A stretch of DNA of 64,000 nucleotides from Symbiodinium natans (lineage: Eukaryota; Sar; Dinophyceae; Suessiales; Symbiodiniaceae), in the NCBI GenBank assembly GCA_905221605.1, contig CAJNDS010000035.1, positions 124,001 through 188,000 of the forward strand. The letters run 5' to 3'. Both the position numbers and the translations under genes were made by a program. Every line of letters begins with the position of its first letter. Positions within the stretch are counted from its first letter, which is position 1. Under the pieces are notes generated by a model. It was not told the origin of the DNA, did no database searches, and saw nothing but the letters and a program-made list of their open reading frames with translations. Shown here one piece after another: positions 1 to 12,399 of this stretch.

Positions 1-1300
1 TGACATTGAGATGCGCTGGTGGACTTGTAAGTTGCAGGTGCCCCAGCTTCCGTGCGTTACTCAGACTTCTCGCGAAGTTGTAAAGAGGGAGCGTTTCCGA
101 CACACACATGAGAAAACATGGGTTATCAGCTGCACCGATGGCCAATGCAGATGGCATCTTTGGCATCCTTGGCATCTGTGGGCTCCGTCCGATCACTCAC
201 GCAGTCGGTTGTGGCCGACTCCAAACATGACAAGGCACGCAGGGCGCACGCGGAAGAGCAATCCGGAATTTAGGGAGGTGGTAAGGTGGGTGCTGTCAAA
301 GACGAGTTGTGGATCGCAGCAGGCAGCCAGTGCATTTACTTCTGCGGAATTGTTGGTGAAAGATTTGGAGCTTGTGCGCAAGGCGCGTGCCTGTCGGTCC
401 AAGCACACCACAGCTATGACCCAGGATGCATGTTGATTCAGGAGCGGGCAGTAACCTTGCAACGCCATGCCAGGCTTCAAGGCCTTGAACCCAAGATTTG
501 GCCCCATGCTCGTTGTTGCTCGTTGTTGCATGTTGAGCTTCCGAAGCGGAGATCAGCTCAGATCAGCTGGAAGTGATGGAGAAGATCCTGGGAGTAGATG
601 TCGTCGACCAAGAGACTGGCCCTTCATCCAAGCATCCAAAAACAGTTTGCTTCTGGGTTGGCTTCAGGCTGCAACGGTCGATGGCAGCAGTCTTGGCGCA
701 GCATTTCGCAACAATGCAGTGGCACGGTGTGCGTAGTTGTCTCTTCAAGCTGTTCTTCGTGGTCTATATCTTTGAGGTCTTAATTCCCTAGCCGCCTGGC
801 GCCTTGTTCCTGGAACTATTGATGGCTTCTCTATCGATGCTGACCGTCAGCATCTGAGCAGTCATCCGCTCGCAATTGCTCTTAACAGTCTTAACATGGC
901 GCGAAGTTGGGGCTCCGAGGCGTGTCGGCACGAGAGGCTCAACTTGCAGAGCGGCAAGGTAACTGGGTCACTTCATTTGCAGAATCGCCTGGACCCAAGC
1001 GTAATTCGAAGAGCATTCTTGGGTTCCACTTGTAGAACAACTGTTCTCGGGCATTTCTGAGAATGGATGGGTGCTAACATGAGGCTTGCGGGATGTCCGA
1101 GCAAGGCCGGACCAAGAAAAGTCAAGAGGTGTGAAGAGTTGTCAAAGGTGTCAACTCTGGGAATCTTCATTCGAGAGTGGGCAGGCAACAAACATAACAA
1201 GTCTGCGACATGGCGGCCAAGCAGCACCCCAGGTGGGCCATCTCATGTGCCACGTGTGCATTCACGAGCTGACGGTCAATGCGGGTGCTGGTTAACCACC
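1..1300. other. No supported gene; mixed-composition DNA
   Basis: Short overlapping open frames occur on both strands but none shows a recognisable domain, a consistent codon bias, or homologous copies elsewhere in the window. It may hold introns or intergenic sequence of a gene that starts outside the window. Confidence 0.4.
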
Positions 1301-1319
1301 GCCTCGGCAAGGGTACCGA

Positions 1320-1915
1320 GGCTAGTCCAGGGGGGGGGGTCTTATTCCGAACCAAGAGCCATCAGAATTACGGCGTCCGTACCGCGGGGGGGGGGGGGGG
1401 TGCTGCTCCATTTGCAAACACGATGCTCGCATGGATTTCAAAGAGATTCATACACCCTGAAACAAGCTTGCACGGCTTAAACAGCGAGGGGGTTTGCAGG
1501 ACAATGCCCGCATGATGGGTTTGACAAAGCCAAGGGGGGGGGCAGCCCCCTCCCATTTGCAAACACAATGCTTGTGCGTTGGCTTTGAGAAAGAACGCAT
1601 ATGCTTTCGAGCAAGCTTGCACGGTTCAAAAGAGCGGGGGGTGGTTGGGTTGGGTCATGTTGGGTCCCCCATTTGCAAACACAATGCTTGTATGCATCAG
1701 AACAAGCTTGCACAGCTCAAAGAAGCGGGGGGGGGGGGGGGGGGGGTAGTCGGGTTGGGCGGAACACAATGCTCGCAATCATGGCTTTGAACAAAAACTC
1801 ATATGCTGTGGAGCAATGCTCGCATCATGTGTTTAAAAAAGTTTCATATGCTTCTGAAACAAGCTTGCACGGCTTAAAAACCCCCATTTGCAAACGCAAT
1901 GCTCGCGTGATGGGT
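1320..1915. repeat. Degenerate ~100-bp tandem repeat with long G runs
   Basis: Five or so imperfect units share the elements CATTTGCAAACACAATGCT, a segment like AAAAACGCATATGCTT, and AACAAGCTTGCACGGCT, each followed by a purine-rich tract with G runs of 7 to about 17. The clearest copies begin near 1420, 1550, 1670 and 1880. The G runs are likely assembly-fragile. Short open frames across it are by-products of the repeat and are not annotated. Confidence 0.75.
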
Positions 1916-2084
1916 GTCAAAAGATTGTGGGAGAAACAACGGCACCAGTCTCGGTCTGTCTTGTCGCTGGGTTTGGATGCAGTCACGTGCATGCAGCCAT
2001 GCATGCGGCCGACTGCATTGCGATGCCTACACTTCATGTTGCTTGGGCTCGCAATTTGTGACTGGCGAGGCAGGTCACCACTAG

Positions 2085-2200
2085 TTGTATATAGTCATAT
2101 ATGTATGTATGTATGTATCCACCCCTCCCCCCCCACTCCACCCCGCCCCCCATCCCCACAACCCGCACACCCCCCTCCCCGACCCCACACCCAGTCAGAG
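2085..2200. repeat. ATGT microsatellite followed by a C-rich tract
   Basis: A short ATGT run (near 2098-2115) leads into about 75 bases that are almost entirely C with scattered A and T, ending near 2193. Simple-sequence DNA; no gene is visible. Confidence 0.7.
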
Positions 2201-2219
2201 TTGCGGAACCTAATTCCCA

Positions 2220-4860
2220 GCTCGTGAATATCGCCGTTCTTCTGTGAAAAAACCGGACTTACCGCGTGTGGGGATTTTCAGGAGGTGAATCTCCCATACG
2301 CCTCAATGCAGGACCACTCGGAGAGAAACCTCCAACAATATGGCCGTACACGGCTGCGTTGCTGTCGAACCTTGTGGGCCAAAGTGATGTGGCCAAAAGC
2401 TTCCTCGTTGCGGCTTTATTGGGCTAGTGTAAGAGAATTTGTAGCCTTGCAGCTGGTGTGGGAGGCTGATGGAATGCAAAGCTTGCTGACAGCCATGGAC
2501 CAGTGGCAGAAGGCAAAGCTCTCAGCAGAGCACCAGGATGACATTATAGAAAGTGCACCGTTCAGTGCAGGTGTTTGCAGACTGACAGAGAGGACCTTGC
2601 TGATCCTATCAGACAGGGCAACCCACACAACTTTGATGGGCTATGGAGCTGTCCAAGTCCATCTTCGCCTGACTTTGCAGCATCGTGAATAGCATGAACG
2701 CTGCAACTGTCCCGGCTGTATATCTGTGAGTGGCAAGCGCCTACTGTGTGCCGACGGCAAAAAGACCTTCTGACATCACCAAGCCCCACGCAACTTAAAT
2801 GAGGTGTTTTGACATGAGCAGCTTTCGATTGCCAATGAGCATGTGACATGAAGGTACATCATGGAGCTGATTGAGATCGAAGAGAAAGCCCGACGACTAG
2901 TCGTTCAGGCCAAGCTTCATGATCTAAGCCAAATTCCCCTGTAACAGTTTCCAAGCGCAGCTAACGTGATCGGTGACGCAGGCCATTGAACGTGAGAAGA
3001 AGCTCCAATCGATTGAGGCTTTTTGAGGGAACACAACTTCAACGGCGATCGCATCTGCAACGTGTAGGGTCCTGTATGCTGTAGATGTTCATGGGATTAG
3101 GTCCATGAAGTGCTGTTCATGAGCACCGCAGGCTCGTAGTGTGGAGGGTGACGTCTTTCAGCGGCCTGATTACAAAGAGGCGCAGCCCTTCTTGCTGTGA
3201 GATTTCCTTGGCCCGCTGTTCTTGTTGTTAAGTATGATGTGCGATGCACGCAAGGAATTGAGGCGATTTGTGGCTTGCATTGCCCATCTCAACTCCGTCG
3301 CGAACGTTCGTCGCAAGGCGGTCAACGGGACGGAAGAGAGCTAAGAGCATGTACAAAGCTTACAAAGCAGAACAGGGCCGGGACGACTTGAGCATGGATG
3401 TCCTCCTGGACGCGATGCAGACGTCCACAACTTGGCTTTTGTCGTGCAGCTGCACAAGTGGCTGCGCCGGGCCGTGGCTGAGGTTGTCCAAGTGTGATGC
3501 AGCAGAGAAAGGCACGCAGTGGCACACAGTGGCACACAGTGGCTCAGGGTCCTAGGCCTTGCCAAGATGCACGTGGACAGGTGGTCAAAGCTCGGAAAAA
3601 CTGGCAGCTGCCAGAAGCCTTACCAAAGACGTGTTGGATTCCTTCACGGCGATGAGGGAGTACCTTCGAGAGGCGGGGTGAAGCGCAGCCCATACACACA
3701 AGTTTGTTCAGATGCTTTGCTTTGGAAGGTCGGGCGATGTCTTGAGCGAGTGGACCCGCACCTCTGCGGATCCCTCAAGCTCGGCGTCCTTCAAGAATAG
3801 CAGCATCTGCAACTCAAGCGTGAGGCAACAACGCCGGTTTGGTGGCCAGACTTGTGGACTGGGAGGAGAGCTGGGAGGCTGCCATATAAGTGCGGTTGAA
3901 ACTACCTAGATAGTGCTTGCCTACAGCTGTGCATTCATGCCGCAGCTCCTTTCTGCCTCCCCTGCCACCTATAGTCAGGATTAGCCAAAAGAAGTGTGTT
4001 CCGCAGGTTGGAACTCGCTACGTTCAGCAAGAAAAGATGTTGACTGCTGTTGCACCCTCGGTTTGGACGACTTGTCATGCCACACCTGGGATGTTGTCCT
4101 TCTGGTGCTTATTGCATGAGGTTTGTGATCTGGTAGCAGAGATCCGGGCAGCACAGCGGCTTGCTCCCGTGACACGGCGGCATAGAGCGTTTCAGGGTGA
4201 TGCAGTCACTTGAAACTTCACATGGCACGAGGTCCTCGCACAGATGTGTGAAGAATGTGACGTCGAAATGTTTATGGTCATGCCCAGGCGCGACTTCTAC
4301 GGTTGCACAATGTCACATGTGCAACGTTCAGCAGATCGTTCGACTGCAGAGGTTGGCGTGGCTACGATACTTGGACAAGTGCAGACCCCAGAAACAGCAC
4401 TCAGCGAGTGGAATTGAGAGTAAGCTCTGTGCAGATAAAGATATGTGTTTGTGAAGAGTATGCCCAACATTTGCGACCAGGCCATGCCAACTCTACGGTC
4501 TCTTCAAGAGTCTTTTGCCTCACAGGCTTGGGCTGTGGCTTCTCCTTGCGACATGCACAGGCAAGAAGAGAGGAGTTACCCCAGTTACATGTGCAAGTGC
4601 AGAAGGTTTGCTGACTGCAACATGCAGAAGGAGGATGCACCAAGTTTTGCTTTGCCTTGCTGTGTTTTGCGTTGTTCTTGCTGCCGCGCATTCCAGCCCT
4701 CACAATGGGTTGCGCAGAAGCCGGAGCCCACTGACGCAGAGCTAGTCAGCTTGATGCAAAGGCCAAGAACTGAGCCCTTGAGCTTTCTGCATGGTTTCTA
4801 CACTTGATCGCTGTGTGCACATAGCGTGCACACCTGTGCCGTTGCTCCGCTCCTCCGCTC
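2220..4860. other. No confidently supported gene
   Basis: Scattered open segments near 2410-2650, 3240-3350 and 4250-4400 could be exons of a plus-strand gene, but neither domain hits nor convincing joins are visible. A short direct repeat (GGCACACAGT, three copies) lies near 3520-3540. I cannot assign function. Confidence 0.35.
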
Positions 4861-4861
4861 T

Positions 4862-4945
4862 TCGGGTTTTAGGGTTTAGGGACTTTAGGGGCTTGGGGTT
4901 CAGGGAGGGTTTAGAGGGTTTAGAGGTTCAAGGGTCCAAGAAGGG
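4862..4945 (+). repeat. Short degenerate telomere-type (TTTAGGG) block
   Basis: About 80 bases of imperfect TTTAGGG-related units (for example TTTTAGGGTTTAGGGACTTT) sit far from the main telomere-type field at 18-26.6 kb. It is probably an isolated remnant of the same repeat. Confidence 0.7.
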
Positions 4946-5029
4946 GTCGCTGCCACGGCGCATCGGCATTAATCCCGCCCACGTGTGGTGCTTCCAGGCT
5001 GCCAACTGTTGAGCCGAGGTTTGGAAGGA

Positions 5030-5480
5030 CCAAGGAGCTCTTGATGGAAACCATGAAGCCGAGCCAAGGCCACCACATGATTGGCACCAATACTGGGTTG
5101 CCGTGTCTCATGCCTCGAGGCGGAAAGCTCACCACAAGTAACTTCGAAGAAGCCGCCTGGGAAGCGCTCGTCAAGCGTGTCGTGAATGGAGCCAACGAGG
5201 AACTCCGATTCATGCCCGGCGTGAAACAAGATTCCCTGTCTCCTTCTAATGTGCTGATTGCAGGACATCTACGCAAGGGTCTCTCCCTCCCTGAGGGAGG
5301 CTGTCGAAAAGGAAGTGGAGGATGGTGCTGTTGTCCGGCATTGTCAGACTGAGACATCGCTGACATCGCTGGTAGATCTTGCTTCTCTTGCACTTGAGGA
5401 GCTCATGCGGGATCTAGAAGCCTGGAGCATGGAGCTTGCCAGGCACTGTCCGGAGGACCCCTGGCATGGAAGATTGTGCA
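5030..5480 (+). CDS. Two or more exons of an unrecognised host gene
   Basis: Two adjacent plus-strand segments look coding. The first (about 5030-5250) includes METMKPSQGHHMIGTNTG, NFEEAAWEALVKRVVNGANE and MPGVKQDSLSPSN. The second (from about 5264) follows a TTGCAG acceptor and reads DIYARVSPSLREAVEKEVED, then a leucine- and glutamate-rich segment (LASLALEELMRDLEAWSMEL) ending near 5480. Both have amphipathic helical character and good codon structure, but I recognise no family. The gene start and the 3' exons are not resolved. A further short exon-like segment (VVEGEVKYAPETQSAEQRVV, 6230-6296, after a CCCGCAG acceptor) may belong to the same transcript. Confidence 0.42.
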
Positions 5481-6628
5481 TGTCCTTGGTTCGTGTCAAT
5501 GGTAGCAACGACCACTGCAAGGACTGGAACCAATGCTGTGGTATTCTTGTGCAATGTTTATCTGGAAGTGAGAAAGAAGGAAGTAAAGGACCCTTTCGTG
5601 TCATTGCCTCAGAGTCATGGAATCTGGTCCAGTCAGCCTCGCACTCATAAGAAGCACTCTGACTGACTCGTTGGAGGTATGACGTGGTGCAGACTTTGAC
5701 CTGCTGTGATCTGAGCCCCTGTGCCTCTCGGGAGTCACGTGGGGTACACAGACGCACCCAGGAGCCCCGATTCACGCTCTTCATTATGTGGTACATCTAT
5801 CGTTTGGACTTAGCTGCTGCAGGGGTCGTTCCCCTTGTAATTTGCAAATGTGGATCAAGCTGCCAATGAAAGTATGAACGAACACACATAGCGTGGAACT
5901 TGCTAGCAGTCGCACAAATGCGTCTGCCCGCAAATGATCCTTTGGCTGGCCATTGTATGTAGATCGGGCTAGCACTTAGTCTTATTCTTGGCATTTTCAT
6001 GTGGTGCAGATATCGGCTCGACACAAAGCAAAGCAAGTCGACACATGTCCAGACGCGCACCACAGTTGCCGCAGATGATAATGTGATAGCTTTCCCGAAG
6101 GGAAATCGGCGGCTGGCGCGGATATTTCATGCAAGAGTACCTGGTCACCTGATGCGTGTCAGCAGCACGTTTGTGTCTGATGAGGAGCGCAGCCGTGCAC
6201 GAATTTTGATATCCTTCCTCGCCCGCAGGTGGTGGAAGGAGAGGTGAAGTATGCACCGGAAACCCAGTCTGCCGAGCAGCGCGTGGTTCTGGCAGAAGTA
6301 GGCCGTCCTTTTCCTCAGTCTTTTCGCGGAACGACTTCACATGCAAGTCCAGTATGGTTTACTCTGCAACTGTAAAGCAGTTGACAGCTTCCGAATATTT
6401 CGTGTAAGACCAGGTCGTAGATATCATTGCTCATTGCATTTTACATGTAAGATGGCTGTTGCTTCTATGAGAAGCGAAGCTGCCAAGATACGTGTATGCT
6501 GCCAGTTGAGGTCAAGGCTCCGCAGATTAAAAGCTGTGTTCTTGCGCTACCCTTCGCACAGGGTTCGAGCGATTGAGCGGCCAGCGCAACGAGTCCCATC
6601 TGCTCTCCTTGTCGACCTTCCTCTGTAA

Positions 6629-8100
6629 ATGTTAGGCGCCTGGCTCGGGAGAGATGTTTCATGGATGGCCATGGCAGGCTCCGGATCTGGACCTGTGCAC
6701 CAGAGCTTTGCACAGGCCTTCTGGGCCTCGCTGCTTCTGATCTTGGCTGCTGCCTCCGGTCATGCGGCAGTCTATATTTGTGACCAGGGTCGTAAACAAG
6801 TTATCGAGATGGAGCACGTTCGCACAAGACGGACGGACGTGGACACTTTGCTCCGACAACTGCCCGAATCGGTGAGTAAAACAATTCACCAGACGTCGAC
6901 TCCGCATGGAACAATCTTTCAAGTACTTATGCTGCTGGCTGCTTTGCTTATTCTAGTCTCGGAGTTCCCAAAGTACGAGTTTGTGCACTTGGGTGTCAGC
7001 ATCCGGTCCATTGGCTTTGAGGTAAGCCGCTGCCTCTGCCCTGTTGCGGGGATTCTTATGCTCATCTTCATTCCTATGTCTCATGATTTTATTCTCATGA
7101 CGGAACGCTTCAAGCGACCAGGGTATCAAATCACTCGAGAAGACAAGGCGGTCTTCTATGCAAACAAGCTGCAGGAGGACATGCACACATTTGCGGGAGC
7201 TCTGTCCTTCGCTATAACGCCTGCCCTTGAAGGCCCCATTGGGATAGTTCTGAGGAAAGTTCTTAACATATTTCCATATCTCATAGCATGAGTCATGCAT
7301 GTGCTCGTGAGCTTTCAGCATGTGTTTTTGCTCACAGCCTGACCGACACCCTGTTGGCCTGCAGGCTATGCTGTCGGTCGCGCGTATGTGCAGTTTTTTG
7401 GAACGGGCATCGGCGAGCACTACGTTGCATGGAAGGACGCTGACGTGCCGTCCTATATGTGGCTGGCCCTCCTCATCGCGCGCACTGTCATGCTTGTCGG
7501 GACCAACGTTTGTTTTTGGAACATGGCGTATGAGTGGTGGTGCGAACCCACCGCGAGGTGTACCCGGAATCCTTACTACATCTACACGACAGAAAAGTCA
7601 TTGATTCGCCATTTGCTAAATTACATACTGCTGCTTGGAATGTCAATCTGGTTTGTGAAGTCTTCGGAGTTCGAGCGGATCAACCCAACATCGCAGAAGC
7701 TCCTCTTGGGGGTTGCAATGCTGACCACGGCTGCTTCTTGCTGCTATTCCCTGGGCACTTTCTGGTTTTTGGCATTCAAGGAGAGGCAGCTTGTAGATCA
7801 ATGCCGCGGCAGTAGATATTCCAGCAGATGCATTGTTTCTTAAAGACACTGTTGAACCTGCTTCTCATGCATGCACAGTCACGCAGTTTGCACATGCTGG
7901 CAAGGTACTTGAACGACCACCAGATGGAGAAGACTCTTCGCAAGATCATCGCTAAATCCGAGGATCGCATGGAAAGGTACACCTCTGAGCTGGAGGCCCT
8001 CCACGACAAATGGTCCAAGTGCTTCGTGGATGAGCAGGACTTGGAGAGCGACTCCTCAAGCGACGGCTTTCTGAAAGGAACGTGTTTCAGCTCCGAATAA
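6629..8100 (+). CDS. Multi-pass membrane protein, three exons
   Basis: Three plus-strand exons join in phase: 6629-7232, 7365-7792 and 7879-8100. The first intron (7233-7364) would have GC-AG ends and rebuild the segment PALEGYAVGRAYVQF. The second (7793-7878) is GT-AG and phase 0. The product has about seven hydrophobic segments: FWASLLLILAAASGHAAVYI, IFQVLMLLAALLILVSEF, CPVAGILMLIFIPM, FAGALSFAITPALEG, MWLALLIARTVMLVGTNVCF, LLNYILLLGMSIWFV and LLLGVAMLTTAASCCYSLGT. A charged helical cytoplasmic tail follows (NDHQMEKTLRKIIAKSED, then an acidic serine-rich end). The spaced His in EDMHTFAGALSF loosely recalls the Frag1/DRAM/Sfk1 fold, but that is a guess. The start codon is uncertain because upstream exons may exist. 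Confidence 0.62.
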
Positions 8101-8104
8101 GGAA

Positions 8105-8580
8105 ATTCAAAATCGGCTGCCCTGGTGTCCTGCCCGCTGCGCGGTAGTTATGCGGAATGGGTGGTTCCTTTGCCCATGTTACAGCCAGACCAGCCACTTG
8201 CTCAAGCATAGTAAATGGACAGCCGCAGGCACGGGCTTGTTCAGGCAAGGTTGCTTGTGTTGTGTCTAGGCAGGCATTTGGTTGCAGAAGCTCAGCAATG
8301 CATCCTTAGCTTTGTATTAGGACCGTTGGGTCATCACCACACTCCACCACGCACAGAAATACATAGAAATACATAGAAATACCCTGCACGGCAATTAGTA
8401 GCTACGGCGCTGATTTTGAGGATGGGACAGTGTCAGAGTGTTGCAAGTGTCTCGCAAAGGCCAAGGGTTGCTTTCCAGGACCAGCTTCAAAGTCTGAACA
8501 CGCTGATGGAAATTCATGGAGCCTGGCCCCAGCTGTTTCATGGGCTGATGGTCGGAGTACACTATCTGCATCTTATGGCT
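8105..8580. other. Intergenic or intronic stretch between the membrane-protein and LRR genes
   Basis: No coding signal is evident. A triple repeat of the decamer GAAATACATA lies at about 8355-8380. It may contain the 3' end of the upstream gene and the start of the LRR gene. Confidence 0.4.
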
Positions 8581-8589
8581 CATCCTTTA

Positions 8590-11390
8590 GGCGCAGACGG
8601 AGCTGCACTTGGACGGTCTGGGAATCCGCAAGATCGTCGAGACCCCGCCTGGAGTGAAGGCATCCCATTGCAGCCGCTCTAAATGCACTTGCATTTTTTT
8701 TGTCAAGGGCCTTCTCTCCATCTGTCTTGGCAGGTGCTGTCAATCAGCGGAAACCGGCTCAGAAGCTTGGGTTCTGTGCCACCGCCAGGTTTTCCATGTT
8801 TTTCGCGTTTCCCGATTCTTCTGCAAGAGCCTGCTGCACCTGGAGTGCTCCCCGAGATTGCGGCATGCGTGACGCTCGAAGAGATAAACCTTGCAGCCAA
8901 TAAGCGTGCAACCCAGTGGCCCATCGCCCACCCTCAGGGGCGAGTCTAACTTCTCACGTATCATGTTGACTGTCGCATGAGTCATCAGAGTTCCACCACG
9001 CGGTCACCGTGCTTCAGGCTCAACGAGGATGCCCTGGCACCGCTGGCGGCGCTGCCAGCTCTCAGGGTTCTCAACATTTCGAGGACGCCTCTGCGGCAAA
9101 AGAATAGGTAGGAGGACATGCCTCGCCTGTTCTTGGCCGAAGGAATCATGTCCGGGATCTTGGGCCACTCTTCTTGGCCCCTGCCTTATGGGACAGGCCG
9201 GAGAACACGGGATATGAGCTTGGAAGACCGAGCCGTGGTTCCCAGGCACCGCCCGCCTTGGCTGCGCAAAGTCGGGCCTTCCCTGCCCTGGAGGCCTAGG
9301 CCTTATCTGTTGAGAGGCGATTCAGCAAAGTTTGACGTTCTCGAGACCAGGTGCTGAACATTTCTGCAAATGCCGCGCTCAATGACATCACAGCCGCAAT
9401 GTCCCTTCAGGTGCCGGGCGCTCAGGTGATATGTGAGCACGTGAAGCAGCTATGCCAGGGGTTAGAATGAGAGAACAGCTCGATGTGAGGCTTCGAAGCC
9501 TTACAGCTACTGGCCTCAACGTCACCTCCCTGCACTGCGTCCACTGCAGCCTAGAGGCACAGACACCGACGAGTGGTTTGTCCAGCAGTTTGAACTACTT
9601 GGGGCGGCTCTGACTTTATGCTTCTGTGCCCGCCGTGAAATGAAGGTTGTAGACCTGAGGGGATGCTGCCTGCAGACCATCTCCCTACTGAAGGCACCAG
9701 AGATGTTTTTCGTTGTCATCTGCCCGACCTTAAACTTTTTGCACTCTTGCAGTGTTGAGGCGGTACCGTATCTGTCTGAGCTGATGTTGGACGGCAACGC
9801 GCTGTTGTCCTGCAAGGACGGAACAAAGTTTAGGGTCTGCCGGTTATCTCGAAACCTGATTTTGGCTGGCCTTTGGCGGTCAACCCGTCAGGCCGCTACC
9901 CAATTAGCTATTCGACTTAATACTGCAGCACTCCTTGAGCTGGGGGGTGGTAGGGTGTGTGAAGATTGTTCTAACTGTCTGCCTGCCTCTAGAGTTGCTG
10001 ACATTAAAAGTTCCTTTCGCCCGTGTGCAGGATTTGCTGGAGCACCCTATGATGCAGGACCGTGAGTGCTGAAACTGGGGCATTCACACGGCCGTGCAAG
10101 CAATGTGTGCAGCCTGAGTGGGTATCCCGGAGACCCTTCGTCTGGCTCACAATGCCATCGAAGAAATCAGCGCAGTAGCTTTCTCAGAGGTTTCGAAGTT
10201 CCTGAGGACTAAGTGCAACATAGGAATGACTGGGCCCAGGTGCAGCTGCCTTCTCTGACGGAGTTGGACCTGGCATCCAACAACATCTCTCAGGAGCGGC
10301 TGGCAGAGTGATCCAAAAGTGGACCAAAAAGTCACCAATCAACAGGTGGAATCAATGAGTGCAGAAGTTTTCTCTTTTCTGGCATTCCTTTGCCCTCAAG
10401 GCGCTACATTTGGCGGGAGCTCCGCGACTTGTGTCTCTTGCTTCCTTCCCAGCGTGGAGAAGTATGCAGAGTTACCAGTGAATTATCATAAGTGTGTGCG
10501 TGCCTCTCTCTCTCTCTCTCCCTCCCTTACTTGCATGGCAATGTGACAACCGGAGGTCGTCCGTGGCAACCAGCTGACCTCCTTAGGCTCGTCAGTCACG
10601 AAGGGTTGTTGTGAGAGAGAGTCCAGCACTGCAAGCGCAGTTGCCTGGAAATCCAAGTTCTGGTACACAGTATAGTGGGCCGTTCAGGGGCCTCTGACCT
10701 TCAGAGCCTGTTCCGCCAGTTCCATTGTCGCCGCTGCGCAGCCTCACTTTCCTCGATGCCTCGCAGAATCAAATACGGGCGCTGGAGCCGCCGCCTCGGA
10801 GCTGTGGGTTCTGGGGCACTGCCATGCTCAACACGCTTCCTTGTCCCTATAGTTCGAATGGGAACTAGCTGGAGCCGGATCTGCATATCTCCACCTTGCT
10901 TGCATCCCGAAGTGTGTATCGGATCCAGAGTATCGCAGAGTGGAGGTCTGAGGTTGGCTAAACGTTGCTGGGTTGCACTCCTCAGCATTGGTATCCTGGG
11001 CATCTTGCGTTTCCTAGGAGCGATCCATACTTCTGCACCTATCTCCGAAGCTGTCAGCTTTCTACATGTTCGGCCAAAATGGCTCTTTGAAGGCCGTCTT
11101 TGCGCTGGAGTGTCCGACCATTGCGGGTGCTGTTGCTCAATGGTGTGCAGCTGAGACAGACCCCTGTTCCCGCGGCTCCAGCCGAACATGATCTTTCCGT
11201 AACCTCAGTTTCAACCTGAACCGAGGCAATGAAATTACAGATGTAGAGGTGCCAGGAGGCAGTGAAGAGAACGTGCAGACTGCGCAAGTTGCGAAGCTGG
11301 AAGGACGTTGCGCAGACGCTGGAAATGGCAGGCGGCTTGAGCTTGGAGCCGGGACCTCTGGCACCACAGGCATATTCGTGGCGTAGAGAT

Positions 11391-11458
<68 letters not shown>

Positions 11459-11960
11459 GGTGGTGGTGGTGGTGGTGGTGGTGGTGGTCGTCGTCATCGT
11501 CGTAGTAGGAGTCGGAGTAGTAGTGGTGGTGGTGGTAGTGGCAGTGTAAGTAGCTTTTCCATACTACGAGAGGCGATGTCGGAGACGATGGAGCTAAGAC
11601 ATGCAGAAAACACATATATTCAACAGCGTGCAAAGAAAGAAGCAAACACAAGCAATAATGCCTCAGGCTCTTCCTTGATGCAGGCATTGTGCAAGCATCT
11701 GCATGTCCAGGCATTTGGATCTCCGAAACAATCCTCTCAGCCGGATCCCGACGTGCGACGTGTGTTGTCGATGTCATGGGCACCTCAGCAGCCCAGGCAT
11801 CGACCTCTACCCATTTGCAGACAAGCTGCCCACATGGACCTCGAGGGTTATGGTGAATGCGTCACAAATCGCACGGCATGCAATGTCTGTGCTTGTCGTA
11901 AGGACCTGGGAAGCAAGTGCAAGCCTGGAAGACTTGATTTCCGTCAGTGCCTGAACTTGA
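8590..11960 (+). CDS. Leucine-rich-repeat protein, many short exons
   Basis: At least twelve plus-strand exon-sized segments in different frames each encode an LRR-like unit (LxxLxLxxNxL). Examples are TELHLDGLGIRKIVET (about 8600), QVLSISGNRLRSLGS (8734), TLEEINLAANK (8874), LPALRVLNISRTPLRQK (9053), VLNISANAALNDITAAM (9352), LRSLTATGLNVTSLHC (9488), MKVVDLRGCCLQTISLL (9640), YLSELMLDGNALL (9769), PETLRLAHNAIEEISA (10129), LPSLTELDLASNNISQE (10246), LRSLTFLDASQNQIRALE (10735) and HLDLRNNPLSRIP (11713). Many are preceded by a pyrimidine tract and CAG or TGCAG. LRR proteins are protein-binding scaffolds; the partner here is unknown. Exact exon borders, start and end were not solved; 11390-11545 is an intronic microsatellite. 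Confidence 0.66.
11388..11545. repeat. GTC/TCC/GTG trinucleotide microsatellite
   Basis: Uninterrupted runs of TCG, then TCC/TCG, then GTG triplets, then mixed GTA/GTG. Long apparent open frames here (poly-Asp/His one way, poly-Val the other) are artefacts of triplet repetition. It lies within the LRR gene region, probably in an intron. Confidence 0.9.
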
Positions 11961-12053
11961 GCAACTCTCACCATTTGCGCGCGTTGCACGAATTGTGCAG
12001 CGTCATGTTTCCATGGCCGGGCGTGCTGGGCGTGCTTCTGTGCCAGGCGCAGA

Positions 12054-12385
12054 CATAATCCGAGCATCTGTCTAATTGGGCCCCCCCCCCCCACCGCAAT
12101 AAGAAAGGCCGGGTTCCGCAATAGTAACACCGTGGCCCTGTATTGATTCTCCATTAAAAACAATTGGCCGCAGATCCCTGAGGTGCTGTAGCTTCGCAGC
12201 TCAGCAAGCAAAACAAGAAGCCTGCCGACAGATTTTGGAACCTCCCCGAAAACATTTTCTTTAAATGTGGTGGTATTGGCCCATACGAAATCCACCGTAA
12301 TGGAAAGTAGTCTTCCGGCGGGCTTCTCGGCGAAAAAGCATTCTTTAAATGTGGGGGTATTAATTAAACAGATGCTCGGATTATG
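12054..12385. mobile_element. Possible MITE-like insertion bounded by 24-bp inverted repeats
   Basis: CATAATCCGAGCATCTGTCT at 12054 and its near-perfect reverse complement ending at 12385 (one mismatch over 24 bases) enclose about 330 bp. Inside are two imperfect direct copies of a motif like ATTCTTTAAATGTGGGGGTA (near 12255 and 12340) and a C run. No coding capacity and no clear target-site duplication were found, so this is only a candidate. Confidence 0.4.
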
Positions 12386-12399
12386 TATGGATGTTGCGC

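Noticed and set aside
11054-11783. Long frames rich in Thr/Arg, His/Asp or Val
   Set aside because: Produced by the GTC/GTG trinucleotide microsatellite, which leaves several frames open on both strands.
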